DNA of 64,000 nt, from the NCBI RefSeq assembly GCF_013408175.1, contig NZ_JACBYW010000011.1, positions 1 through 64,000 of the forward strand, read 5' to 3'. Positions 41,515 to 49,303 of this stretch are shown in pieces (the stretch's first letter is position 1; each line of letters begins with the position of its first letter). The notes under the pieces are model-generated. The model ran no database searches and was not told where the DNA came from. It saw only the letters and a program-made list of their open reading frames with translations. This DNA comes from Actinopolyspora biskrensis. GTDB lineage: Bacteria > Actinomycetota > Actinomycetes > Mycobacteriales > Pseudonocardiaceae. A program made the translations under genes and the position numbers.

Positions 41515-42332
41515 CGTGCGCTCCTCCCCGCGCCGTGAATCTCGGTGTCCAACCATTCCCGGAACCGCTCCCGGTCCCGGCCGATCGCGTCCCAGTCCTG
41601 GTAGTAGCCGTTGTCCCTCTCGTAGTACCCCTGGGCGTAGGAGGGATGCGCGCCTCCGGGGACCTCGGCCACCGCGGTGACAGCCCAGGTTGGCAGGACC
41701 ACGGCCCCCGGCTGTTCCGGCAGTTCGTCGACCACCTCCTCGACGGTCACCAGCGACCGCGCCGAGGCGAGCACGGTTTCCTTCTGCACTCCCGTGATGC
41801 CCCAGAGCTGCACGTTGCCCGCCCGGTCCGCGCGTTGGGCGTGGACGATGCCGACGTCCGGGTTGAGGGCCGCGACGGCGGCCAGTTCCTCCCCCGTGAA
41901 AGGACAGCGGACCGTGCTGATCGTGTCGGTGTGGTTCGGCAGATCGGTGCCCGCGTAGCCACGCAGCACCGCGAACGGCAGTCCGGAAGCCCCCGCCACG
42001 TAACGATTGGCCATGCCGGCGTGGCTGTGCTCCTCGATCTCCAACGGCACGGGCCAGGAGTGCTGCACGGCGTCCCTGAACCGGTGCAGCGAGCCAACCC
42101 CTGGATTGCCGCCCCAGGAGAAGACGAGCTTGTCCGCGCACCCGGCCCCGATCAGCTGATCGTAGATCACGTCGGGGGTCATCCTGACCAGCGTCAGATT
42201 CCTGGTCCGTTGCCGGATGATCTCGTGTCCCGCCGCGACCGGAATGAGATGTGTGAATCCTTCCAGAGCGACGGTGTCCCCGTCGTCGACCAGCTCGGCC
42301 ACCGCCGTGTCGAGCTGCAGAATGCGTGCCAC
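41511..42332 (-). CDS. pcaI: 3-oxoadipate CoA-transferase, subunit A
   Basis: The alpha subunit of the CoA-transferase, 273 residues: TAVAELVDDGDTVALEGFTHLIPVAAGHEII, FSWGGNPGVGSLHRFRDAV, RADRAGNVQLWGI. The start is GTG 42332, with GGAG eight bases upstream and the usual N-terminus ARILQLDTAV; the ATG at 42371 is unlikely. It is the first gene of the pca operon, so the promoter region to its right should control all eight genes. Confidence 0.95.
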   Translation of the reverse strand: MARILQLDTAVAELVDDGDTVALEGFTHLIPVAAGHEIIRQRTRNLTLVRMTPDVIYDQLIGAGCADKLVFSWGGNPGVGSLHRFRDAVQHSWPVPLEIEEHSHAGMANRYVAGASGLPFAVLRGYAGTDLPNHTDTISTVRCPFTGEELAAVAALNPDVGIVHAQRADRAGNVQLWGITGVQKETVLASARSLVTVEEVVDELPEQPGAVVLPTWAVTAVAEVPGGAHPSYAQGYYERDNGYYQDWDAIGRDRERFREWLDTEIHGAGRSAR

Positions 42333-42392
42333 TGGCCACTCCGTTCCGCGGTGTTCGCACAGAATCCGCACGGATCGCCGTCAGCCAACCTT

Positions 42393-42440
42393 GTTCGCTG
42401 AGAGAACGTACGTGCTTCATGCGAACATAATCGTGCGTTC
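42393..42440 (-). promoter_or_regulatory. Probable promoter and IclR-type boxes of the pca operon
   Basis: GTTCGCTGAGAGAAC (42393-42407) has GTTC/GAAC arms with seven bases between. GCGAACATAATCGTGCGTTC (42421-42440) has GCGAAC and GCGTTC ends around ATAATCGT, similar to the GTTCG-ATAATCGCAC-type sites bound by PcaR/PcaU proteins in proteobacteria. GATTAT (42431-42426, minus strand) could serve as -10. The likely binder is the IclR protein encoded at the operon's end. Confidence 0.5.
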
Positions 42441-42592
42441 CCCTCCGGTCAATACCGCCGCACGACCCGCGTTCCGCCACGGCCCGACCACCGCGGGGAC
42501 CGCGCACGACGAGGGGAGCACCGGACCGCTCGGTGCCCGGGGAGTCCCCCGGACGAAGCGATACAACCCGGCTTGCGGGAGGAGTCGAACCA

Positions 42593-42612
42593 CCGGCGGG
42601 GATCCCCGCCGG
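42593..42612. repeat. 20-bp perfect palindrome
   Basis: CCGGCGGGGATCCCCGCCGG is fully self-complementary. No gene start is near (cysC ends 354 bases to the right and pcaI begins 260 bases to the left), so the role is unclear. Confidence 0.5.
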
Positions 42613-42923
42613 GCAGAGGAGGGCGGGATCGGAGCGTTCGCGGGTCGACGCTTTCCGACCCCGCCCGGCGAAGTCCGCCGTCGGCGGATCGCTTTCGGGC
42701 ACCGCGGAGGCCCGCCGCATCGCCCGGACGACCCGCACGACTCGGCGGGCGGGACGAGCGCCACGGACACGCGCTCCCCGCGCGAGAGCCGCGATCCAGC
42801 TCCGCGTGTCCGGGCGACGGCGCCGCGAGGTGTTCTCTCAGCCCCGGAACGGGAAAGAACGAAACCCCGTTCCACCTGCTCGTGGAGGCTCCCGCGCACC
42901 TTCCGCGCTCTTCCGGATCCCGG

Positions 42924-42947
42924 CTCCGGAATCGGGGGCCTCCGGAG
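42924..42947 (-). terminator. Probable cysC terminator
   Basis: CTCCGGA (42924-42930) pairs with TCCGGAG (42941-42947) around a ten-base loop, 19 bases beyond the cysC stop. Confidence 0.45.
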
Positions 42948-42965
42948 AACGGGTCCCGACGACGA

Positions 42966-43574
42966 TCACAGCGGGTACAACCGCTTGCCCCCGTCGAGGA
43001 CCTCCTCGTCACCTTCCGTGAAGGACAGGTGCGCGGACGAGGCCACCGCACGCGTCAACATTCCCAGCACGGCGTCCCGCGCCGTGGCTATGTCGGTGGT
43101 GGTGGTGTCCAACCGCAGATCGGGCTCGCCGGGCTCCTGGTACTCGGCGTCGTATCCGGTGAGGCCGGACAGCTCCCCTGCCGCGGCACGCCGGTAGAGC
43201 CCCTTGGGATCACGGCGCATGCACTCCGCCGCAGGAGTCGCCACATGAACCTCGAAGTAGGGGCACCCGTGCGCCTCGTGCTGTTCGCGCACACCGGAAC
43301 GCACCTCCGAGTAAGGCGCTATCACGGGCACGAGAACGGTGACCCCGTTCGTGGCCAGCAACCTGGCCACGAACCCCGTACGGCGGACGTGCTCCGCCCG
43401 ATCCGCCGCGCTGAATCCGAGATCGGCCGACAGGTTGGTGCGCAAGCGATCCCCGTCGAGGATCTCCACTCGCGCGCCCCGCCCCCGAAGGCTCTCCCCC
43501 ACCGCTTCGGCGATGGTGGACTTGCCCGCCCCGGGTAAGCCGGTCAACCAGAGCGTAGCTCCCGAGAAATCCAT
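42966..43574 (-). CDS. cysC: Adenylyl-sulfate kinase
   Basis: Phosphorylates APS to PAPS, the sulfate donor of sulfotransferases. The 202-residue protein has the P-loop GLPGAGKST (about 12-20), LDGDRLRTNLSADLGFSAADRAEHVRR (APS site), and DPKGLYRRAAAGELSGLTGYDAEYQEPGEPDLRLDT. It is a stand-alone kinase, not fused to CysN. ATG 43574 has AAGGA eight bases before. The divergent gene encodes a sulfotransferase, so the PAPS is probably for sulfation rather than for cysteine synthesis. Confidence 0.95.
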   Translation of the reverse strand: MDFSGATLWLTGLPGAGKSTIAEAVGESLRGRGARVEILDGDRLRTNLSADLGFSAADRAEHVRRTGFVARLLATNGVTVLVPVIAPYSEVRSGVREQHEAHGCPYFEVHVATPAAECMRRDPKGLYRRAAAGELSGLTGYDAEYQEPGEPDLRLDTTTTDIATARDAVLGMLTRAVASSAHLSFTEGDEEVLDGGKRLYPL

Positions 43575-43889
43575 CGTCGGTTCCTTCCCGTACGACACTG
43601 AGGTGGAACTGGCGGTGCGATCATCTCGAAACGCCCCAACCCGTACGCATACGTGGTGGCTACTGTACAGAAAACCGGACCCCCCGAGTCACCCTTTCAG
43701 GGGACCTCTAAGCCCCTCAGGAGGGAAAACCATTCCCGCTCGTTCCCGCCCGCGGAAGTGCCCGTCCCTTCCTCCGCGGCGCTCCCGATGATCACCCCGT
43801 GAGCGCCTCCCCGGGGTGGCCCGCGGGATTGTTAGGCTGTCGCACTCCGTTCAGCGTGTGCCCCCGAGTCATCACCGACTGGAGAATCG
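43575..43889. other. Divergent promoter region of cysC and the sulfotransferase
   Basis: 315 bases without a gene. Relatively AT-rich around 43640-43680 (GTACGCATACGTGG, CTACTGTACAG), where TACTGT could be a -10 on the plus strand. GGACCCCCCGAGTC-type runs follow. No clear operator is visible. Confidence 0.35.
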
Positions 43890-45095
43890 ATGAACCCTGC
43901 AGGTCCCGAACGGGTCTACATCCACCTCGGCTCGCCCAAAACCGGGACGACGTACTTACAGGAAGTCCTCTGGAACAACCGAACGGACCTCCGCCGTGCG
44001 GGAGTGTTGTATCCGGGAAGCCGTCCCGACGCGCATTTCCACGCGGCCTTGGATCTGCAGCACAAACAGTTCCAGTCGGACTGGTTCGACGAGAACGTGC
44101 CGCACGCGTGGAGTCGTCTCGTGGCGGAGGCGGCCGAGTGGCCGGGGACCGTGGTGATCTCCCACGAGCTGTTCTGCACCGCCACCCCGGAACAGATCGA
44201 ACGGGCGATGAACGACCTGTCCTCCGCGGAGGTGCACCTGGTGTGCACGGCGCGGGACCTGCTGCGCCAGCTCCCGGCCGTGTGGCAGGAGGACGTCAAG
44301 AACCGCCACACGCTGTCCTTCGAGGAGTTCGTCGGGGGCATCCGAGGAACGACCGAGGAGACGAACCCGCTCAGCGAGTTGTTCTGGCCGCGCCAGGACA
44401 CGGCCGCGATCCTGGACAAGTGGGCCGCCGACGTTCCCGCGGAACGGGTGCACGTGATCACCGTTCCCCCCAGGGGCGGTGATCCGACCACGGTCTGGAA
44501 CCGTTTCGCGGAACTCATCGGTGTCCAGCCGGAAGCGTTCGACACCGCGGTGCGTCGGCCCAACCGGTCGCTCGGCGTGGCCGAGACCGAAGTCATCAGA
44601 AAGCTCAACCAGCGGTTGAACGAGCGCATCCCCTGGTCCGAGCACGACGAGACGGTCAAAACCCGCATAGCGGGCGGCATCCTCGGCGGCAGGAAACCGC
44701 GGACCCCCCTCGAGGTCCCCGCCGAACACCGGCAGTGGATCGGTGAACAGTCCGAACGGATGATCTCCGAACTGGCCGAGAGCGGCTACCACGTGATCGG
44801 CGATCTGGCGGAGCTGCGCCCCGGGGAAAGCTCCACCGCCCCGCTGTCCCACCCGGACGCCGCCGACCCGGAGGAAACGACCGAGGTGGCCGTCGAGCTG
44901 CTGGCGGAGTTGATCAGCGATCCGCCCGTCCGCGTGCTGGAACCGGAGCCGGACCCACGGGATCCGGCACCCACCGGAGTCAGGCAGAGCCTGGTGCACC
45001 TCTGCGAGCAGCATCCGGCCTCCCGGAAGGCCCTGGAACTCTACCGCGGGGGCAGGCGAACGCTGCGGGAAGCGCGATCCCGTTCGACGCGGTGA
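43890..45095 (+). CDS. PAPS-dependent sulfotransferase-like protein
   Basis: A 401-residue cytoplasmic protein. VYIHLGSPKTGTTYLQEVLWNNRTDLRRAGVLYPG carries the 5'-phosphosulfate loop (GSPKTGTTYLQ, residues 14-24), and VHLVCTARDLLRQLPAVWQE matches the region of the 3'-phosphate-binding Arg and Ser. The middle and C-terminal parts are unlike characterised enzymes, so the acceptor is unknown; an acidic stretch of about 50 residues precedes the tail. Pairing with a divergent APS kinase supports the reaction type. The ATG lacks a strong ribosome site (GGAGAATCG). Confidence 0.82.
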   Translation: MNPAGPERVYIHLGSPKTGTTYLQEVLWNNRTDLRRAGVLYPGSRPDAHFHAALDLQHKQFQSDWFDENVPHAWSRLVAEAAEWPGTVVISHELFCTATPEQIERAMNDLSSAEVHLVCTARDLLRQLPAVWQEDVKNRHTLSFEEFVGGIRGTTEETNPLSELFWPRQDTAAILDKWAADVPAERVHVITVPPRGGDPTTVWNRFAELIGVQPEAFDTAVRRPNRSLGVAETEVIRKLNQRLNERIPWSEHDETVKTRIAGGILGGRKPRTPLEVPAEHRQWIGEQSERMISELAESGYHVIGDLAELRPGESSTAPLSHPDAADPEETTEVAVELLAELISDPPVRVLEPEPDPRDPAPTGVRQSLVHLCEQHPASRKALELYRGGRRTLREARSRSTR

Positions 45096-45127
45096 CCTCT
45101 CGGGAGCGCGTCCCGCGGGAAGGTCGT

Positions 45128-45745
45128 TCAGGTGTTCAGCCAGGCCGCGGCCCGCTCCAACGCTTCACCGGTGATCTCGTGCCCACCCCGGTGGCGATGT
45201 GCGGTCACCTCGGCGCCGCGCTCCCGGAGCGTCCCGGTCAACCGATCCACCGCGGGCAACGGTGCCATCGGGTCCCGTTCCCCGTTGGACATCCACACCC
45301 TGCTGCCCGTGAGCTCGTGCCACGGCGGATCGCCGACCGGCAGCATGGCCGCGAACAGAACGGCCTCACTGAGCACGTCCGGCCGCAACAGGGTCATCGC
45401 CGCCGCGATGTTGGCTCCGTTGGAGAAACCGGCGGCGACGATCCTGCGGTCGGTGAGCCCGTAGTGCTCGCGCGCCCGTCGGACGAACTCGGCCAGTTCC
45501 TCGGTGCGTTCGCGCACGTCGGCCTCGTCGAACACTCCCTCGGCGTGCCTGCGGAACCACCGGGCCGCTCCGTTCTCGGAAACCGGCCCCGCAGGGGCGA
45601 GCAGGGTCGCCGAGGGGGCGATCCGCTGACCGAGCACGGCGATGTCCTCGGGGCCACCGCCGGTGCCGTGCAACAGCAGCAACACCGGGGAACCGGGCTC
45701 CCCCTCGGCGAAACCGTGGCGCAGGAAAAGCCCGTTCGAGGTCAT
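45128..45745 (-). CDS. Alpha/beta hydrolase (MhqD-like carboxylesterase)
   Basis: A serine hydrolase of 205 residues, phospholipase/carboxylesterase type: LLLLHGTGGGPEDIAVLGQRIAPSATLLAPAGPVSENGAARWFRR, nucleophile AAGFSNGANIAAAM, and final His in HRHRGGHEITGEAL. In Bacillus MhqD has this fold and is encoded with a ring-cleaving dioxygenase, MhqO. Here the same pair exists: its ATG overlaps the dioxygenase stop (ATGA). It should act on a ring-cleavage product or an ester of a hydroquinone; the substrate is inferred. Confidence 0.85.
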   Translation of the reverse strand: MTSNGLFLRHGFAEGEPGSPVLLLLHGTGGGPEDIAVLGQRIAPSATLLAPAGPVSENGAARWFRRHAEGVFDEADVRERTEELAEFVRRAREHYGLTDRRIVAAGFSNGANIAAAMTLLRPDVLSEAVLFAAMLPVGDPPWHELTGSRVWMSNGERDPMAPLPAVDRLTGTLRERGAEVTAHRHRGGHEITGEALERAAAWLNT

Positions 45746-46710
45746 GAAGCCAGCCTTTCCGGGTTGTTCTCGCTCGGCAAGTCGAGCCGCGGCAGGGTCG
45801 CCTCGATCTGTTCCCTGTTCGGCTCCAACCACGGCGGGAGTTTGAGCGCCCGTCCCAGTTCGAGCAGCGGTTCGTCCGCGGTGAACCCCGGCTCGTCGGT
45901 CGCGATCTCCAGCAGCGTTCCGCCCGGCTCGCGGAAATAGACGGAGCGGAAGTACTGCCGATCCAGCACGGAGGTCACCGACACCCCGCTGTCCACGAGT
46001 TCGCTCCGCCAGGCGGCCTGGGTGGACTCGTCCGGGGCGCGCCACGCGACGTGGTGCACGGTGCCCGAAGCCACCAGTCCCCGCTCGGCACCCGGACGTA
46101 CGACGACGTCCACGAACGCGCCCGGTCCGCCGGCTCCGGCGGCGAAGCGCAGCCGGTTGCCCTCCTGGCCGGACAGCGTGAGCCCCATGCCACCGAGCAT
46201 CTCGGCCGTGGCCTCCTCGCTGTCCACCGAGAGAGTGACCGAGTGCAGCCCGCGAATGCCGTGCTCGGCGGGTACTGCACCGTTGTCCCAGGGATCCCGC
46301 GGGTCCGGCTGGGGATGCGCCACGAGCGACAGGACGAGCCCGTCGGGGTCGTGGAAGGTCAGCACGTCCTCGCCCTCACGGTTCTGCACCCGGCTCGCCT
46401 CGACCCCGGCCTCGTTCAGATGCCGTTGCCACCAGCCGATGGACTGCTCCGGCACCGAGAATGCGGTCGCCGTCGCCTGTCCGTTCCCGTGCTTGCCCGG
46501 AGGGGCGCCGTGGAAGGGGAAGAAGGTCATCAGCGTGCCGGGGCGCCCCGCCTCGTCACCGTAGTAGAGGTGGTAGGTGCCCGGGTCGTCGAAGTTGACG
46601 GTGGTCTTGACCATCCGCAGACCGAGAGTGCGCAGGTAGAAGTCAGCGTTGCGCTGCGGATCACCCGCTATCGCGGTCACGTGGTGCAGTCCGCTGGTGG
46701 AGATGGTCAT
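45742..46710 (-). CDS. Ring-cleaving dioxygenase, VOC family (MhqO/LinE-like)
   Basis: A 322-residue protein with two tandem VOC (glyoxalase/extradiol) modules: GLHHVTAIAGDPQRNADFYLRTLGLRMVKTTVNFDDPGTYHLYYGDEAGRPGTLMTFFPF in the first, and GIRGLHSVTLSVDS with VHHVAWRAPDESTQ and YFREPGGTLLEIATDEPGF in the second. His (HHVT, HHVA) and Glu (LLEIATDEPG) are the iron ligands of the family. Known relatives cleave hydroquinones. GGAGG lies five bases before ATG 46710. Confidence 0.9.
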   Translation of the reverse strand: MTISTSGLHHVTAIAGDPQRNADFYLRTLGLRMVKTTVNFDDPGTYHLYYGDEAGRPGTLMTFFPFHGAPPGKHGNGQATATAFSVPEQSIGWWQRHLNEAGVEASRVQNREGEDVLTFHDPDGLVLSLVAHPQPDPRDPWDNGAVPAEHGIRGLHSVTLSVDSEEATAEMLGGMGLTLSGQEGNRLRFAAGAGGPGAFVDVVVRPGAERGLVASGTVHHVAWRAPDESTQAAWRSELVDSGVSVTSVLDRQYFRSVYFREPGGTLLEIATDEPGFTADEPLLELGRALKLPPWLEPNREQIEATLPRLDLPSENNPERLAS

Positions 46711-46869
46711 ACTCGACCTCCTGACTGGTGTGTTGTCCGTTCGGGCTGTCGTGGGTGACGGAAAGCGGCTGCACCGCTCACCCGACGACCGACCCGCGTG
46801 GAGCACCTCGCCCCTCCGGAGTGCTCGCCACCCGGACGCGGGAGCCGGACGTGCTCGGGCGGGAGCGCC

Positions 46870-47484
46870 TCAGGCCGCACCGTCACGCAGCGCGCGAGCG
46901 ACGTCGACGACGCGGCGCGCCTGCACCGAAGCGGCCTGCCGGGTCTCGGCGTCCACCTTGAGCTCCCCCTGTCCGTCGACGTGGCTGGTCCCGTACGGAT
47001 TTCCGTCGACGAACTTCGAACCGTCCGTGTACCCGGGGGCCACCAGGATCCCGCCGAAGTGGTGCACGCTGTTGTACAGCGCCAGGAGCGTGGACTCCTG
47101 CCCACCGTGCTTGCTCGCGGTCGAGGTGAAACCGCTGTAGACCTTGTCGGCGAGCAGCCCCTGCTGCCATTGCGGTCCCAGCGAGTCGATGAACTGCTTC
47201 AGCTGCGCGGCGACGTTGCCGTACCTGGTCGGAGTACCGAAGATCACCGCGTCGGCCCAGACGAGATCGTCCGCGGTCACCTCGGCGACCGAACGGGTGG
47301 CCTCGAGGTTGGCGCGCCATGCCGGATTGGAGTCGACGGCTGAGTCCGGGGCCAGTTCGGCGACACGACGCAGCCGGACCTCGGCACCCGCCGCCTCCGC
47401 TTCGGAGACCAGCGCGTTGGCGATCTCGGCGATGGTTCCCGTGGCCGAGTAGTAGACGACCGTGAGCTTCACCGGTGTGCTCAT
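46870..47484 (-). CDS. wrbA: NAD(P)H:quinone oxidoreductase, WrbA type
   Basis: An FMN flavodoxin-like enzyme that reduces quinones by two electrons, avoiding semiquinones. The 204-residue protein shows LTVVYYSATGTIAEIANALVSEAEAAGAEVRL (FMN loop), VIFGTPTRYGNVAAQLKQFIDSLGPQWQQGLLADKVYSGFTSTASKHGGQESTLLALYNSVHHFGGILVAPGY. These match WrbA closely. ATG 47484 has GGGAGC upstream. It is divergent from a MarR gene and upstream of the dioxygenase/hydrolase pair on the same strand. Confidence 0.95.
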   Translation of the reverse strand: MSTPVKLTVVYYSATGTIAEIANALVSEAEAAGAEVRLRRVAELAPDSAVDSNPAWRANLEATRSVAEVTADDLVWADAVIFGTPTRYGNVAAQLKQFIDSLGPQWQQGLLADKVYSGFTSTASKHGGQESTLLALYNSVHHFGGILVAPGYTDGSKFVDGNPYGTSHVDGQGELKVDAETRQAASVQARRVVDVARALRDGAA

Positions 47485-47529
47485 CTGGACAGCTCCCGTG
47501 TTTCGGGGTCGAACCGATCGACCCGCTTC

Positions 47530-47588
47530 CTCTTGCAACAGAAGACTACCATAAAACTTCTCGCTAGCAAGAGTTTTCTTTGCAAGAG
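47530..47588. promoter_or_regulatory. MarR operator region between wrbA and marR
   Basis: CTCTTGCAA (47530-47538) and its exact complement TTGCAAGAG (47580-47588) flank a 21-bp imperfect palindrome at 47555-47575 centred on GCTAGC, with arms AACTT-CTC and AAGAGTT. On the minus strand TATGGT (47553-47548) may be the wrbA -10. Three related sites in 59 bp fit cooperative MarR binding that controls both directions. Confidence 0.65.
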
Positions 47589-47648
47589 TTATTACGGTGG
47601 GAGTTAGACTGCGTGAAGCGAAACAAACACGAGGAGAAAGGCGGCCAG

Positions 47649-48143
47649 GTGGGAACCGAGGACATCGCCCCCGCACCCCCGGCGGCGACCGACAAGGACA
47701 CCGACGACGACGAGATCGTCACCTGGTGGGGACTCGTGATCGAGGGCTACCACACCACCCAGGAAAGACTCATGTCCGAGATCGCCGAACGATTCGAACT
47801 CACTCCGGGTGCCTTCGACATCCTCGTAAGGCTCGTGCGCTCACCGGAATGCCGCATGCCCATGACCAAGCTGGCCAAGGAGGCGGCGCTGAGCAGCGGA
47901 GGGTTCACCAAGGTGGCCGACAGGTTGGTCTCGGCCGGCCTGATCCGGCGGGAACCGTGCGACACCGACCGCCGGGTCACCTACGTCGTGCTGACCGAAC
48001 ACGGGCGCACGACGGCCGAGGAGGCCAAGCACGCCTGCGCCGAGATCCTGCGTCGTACCGTTCTCGATCCCCTCGGGCCGGAGAACTCGGAACAACTGGC
48101 CAACGCGATGCGCACGCTGCGCGCCGCCAACGCGGACGCGTGA
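47649..48143 (+). CDS. MarR-family regulator (MhqR/quinone-sensor type)
   Basis: A 164-residue MarR protein: TWWGLVIEGYHTTQERLMSEIAERFELTPGAFDILVRLVRSPECRMPMTKLAKEAALSSGGFTKVADRLVSAGLIRREPCDTDRRVTYVVLTEHGR. It has Cys in the SPECRMP loop before the recognition helix, at the wing (REPCDTDRR) and in EAKHACAEI, which quinone-sensing MarR proteins such as QsrR or YodB use for adduct formation; here this is an inference. GTG 47649 is chosen (AAGG nine bases before); GTG 47613 and TTG 47580 are alternatives, but 47580 lies in the operator. Confidence 0.85.
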   Translation: MGTEDIAPAPPAATDKDTDDDEIVTWWGLVIEGYHTTQERLMSEIAERFELTPGAFDILVRLVRSPECRMPMTKLAKEAALSSGGFTKVADRLVSAGLIRREPCDTDRRVTYVVLTEHGRTTAEEAKHACAEILRRTVLDPLGPENSEQLANAMRTLRAANADA

Positions 48144-48178
48144 ACCCCCGCGCCGCATCCCCCCCACCCGGACGAAAC

Positions 48179-48223
48179 GTGGGCCCCTGTGCCGCACGGC
48201 GCACGTGCTTCACAGGGGCCCAC
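48179..48223. terminator. Bidirectional terminator between marR and tauE
   Basis: GTGGGCCCCTGTG (48179-48191) and CACAGGGGCCCAC (48211-48223) form a perfect 13-bp stem with a 19-base loop, between two convergent genes. Confidence 0.8.
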
Positions 48224-48244
48224 GAACGGATCGCCCTCGACGGG

Positions 48245-49165
48245 TCAGGCCCTTTCGTAGAGGCTCCGGGGATCGGCGGCGGCCACTTCCGACCGGGCGA
48301 TCCTGCGCTGGTGCAGCTCGGCGCGCACCGCCCAGACCAGCCCCACGAGCCAGGCCAGGCCGAGAACAGCACTGACGAATCCGACCGCGAGCGCGGGGAC
48401 GCCGAGCGAGTCCAACAGCAGCCGCACGTTCGTGAAAACGATCAGTCCGCCCGCACCGACCCCCAGCACGCGCACCGGCAACAAGCGCACCAACCACGCG
48501 GCCAGCGGAGCGGCCACCACTCCACCGATGAGCAAACCGAGGATCACGGACCACTTCCAGGCCCCTCCCCCGTTGTGCACCAGGAATCCCGAGGTCGCCC
48601 CGAGCGAGACGATCAGCTCGCTGGCACTGACCGTTCCCACGGTGCGCCGGGGCTGAATCCGTCCCGTGCTCAGCAGAGTGGAGGTGGTGACCGGCCCCCA
48701 ACCGCCACCACCCACGGCGTCCACGAAACCGCCCACGCCCCCCAGGGGAACCAACCAGCGCCTCCCGGACGGGGTGAACCCCGATCCGCGAACGGGCTTC
48801 GACCAGGCGGAGAAGCGCAGCACGACATAGCTGCCCAGCACCACCAGCAGCACCGCCATCCAGGGGCGGGCCGATCCGGCCGCCACGGACGAGAGCGTCG
48901 AGGCCCCCAGGAACCCCCCGAGCCCTCCGGGGACGGCCAGCCAACCGACCATCCGCCAGTCCACGTTCCGCATTCCCCAGTGCGCGGCTCCCGAAGCGAT
49001 CCCGGTGCCGATCTTGGCCAGGTGAACCGAGGCCGAGGCCATCACGGGCACGGTTCCCACAGCCAGCAGCCCGGTTGTGGCCGTTACACCGAACCCCATG
49101 CCCAGCGAACCGTCGACCAGCTGGGCGAGAAACCCGGCCACCGCCACGAGTAACAGAGTGGGCAC
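48245..49165 (-). CDS. TauE/SafE-family sulfite/organosulfonate exporter
   Basis: A membrane protein with about eight spans in two repeats: LLLVAVAGFLAQLVDGSLGMGFGVTATTGLLAVGTVPVMASASVHLAKIGTGIASG and LVPLGGVGGFVDAVGGGGWGPVTTSTLLSTGRIQPRRTVGTVSASELIVSLGATSGFL, the family's duplicated signature. Homologues export sulfite or sulfoacetate-like anions. GTG 49165 is favoured: GGAGG lies six bases upstream and the family N-terminus begins there. The ATG at 49213 has no ribosome site and overlaps an operator-like palindrome. It is probably controlled by the adjacent Rrf2 regulator. Confidence 0.88.
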   Translation of the reverse strand: MPTLLLVAVAGFLAQLVDGSLGMGFGVTATTGLLAVGTVPVMASASVHLAKIGTGIASGAAHWGMRNVDWRMVGWLAVPGGLGGFLGASTLSSVAAGSARPWMAVLLVVLGSYVVLRFSAWSKPVRGSGFTPSGRRWLVPLGGVGGFVDAVGGGGWGPVTTSTLLSTGRIQPRRTVGTVSASELIVSLGATSGFLVHNGGGAWKWSVILGLLIGGVVAAPLAAWLVRLLPVRVLGVGAGGLIVFTNVRLLLDSLGVPALAVGFVSAVLGLAWLVGLVWAVRAELHQRRIARSEVAAADPRSLYERA

Positions 49166-49216
49166 CAACGCCTCCAGACCGTTTCCGCCCGTCCCGGTAA
49201 CCACGGGCAGCATTTA

Positions 49217-49227
49217 CAACTAAGTTG
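49217..49227. promoter_or_regulatory. Rrf2-type operator candidate upstream of tauE
   Basis: CAACTAAGTTG, an 11-bp palindrome around a central A in a local AT-rich stretch (TTTA before, ATAAAA after), lies about 55 bases before GTG 49165. Rrf2 proteins of the CymR type bind AT-rich dyads near sulfur genes, so the neighbour is a candidate. Confidence 0.45.
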
Positions 49228-49303
49228 ATAAAAACGGTACACTTTCCGGTGGACCGGTCAAGCCACTCCCATGACTCGGGACGATCGGCACGCTCGGACA
49301 CGC

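Larger units (their letters stand above)
42441..42965. other. 525-bp gap between pca promoter and cysC
   Basis: Several long frames cross here, all Arg/Pro-rich and without recognisable domains; I support none of them. The stretch contains a 20-bp perfect palindrome (42593-42612) and a hairpin just beyond the cysC stop. A GGTTCGACT T-loop-like stretch on the minus strand near 42590 does not extend into a tRNA. Confidence 0.4.

Noticed and set aside
42583-42660. Possible tRNA 3' half on the minus strand around GGTTCGACTCC
   Set aside because: The T-stem has a central mismatch and no acceptor, D-arm or anticodon arm can be drawn upstream.
42441-42965. Frames of 160-320 codons between pcaI and cysC
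   Set aside because: Arg/Pro-rich, overlapping each other on both strands, no ribosome site and no known domain.
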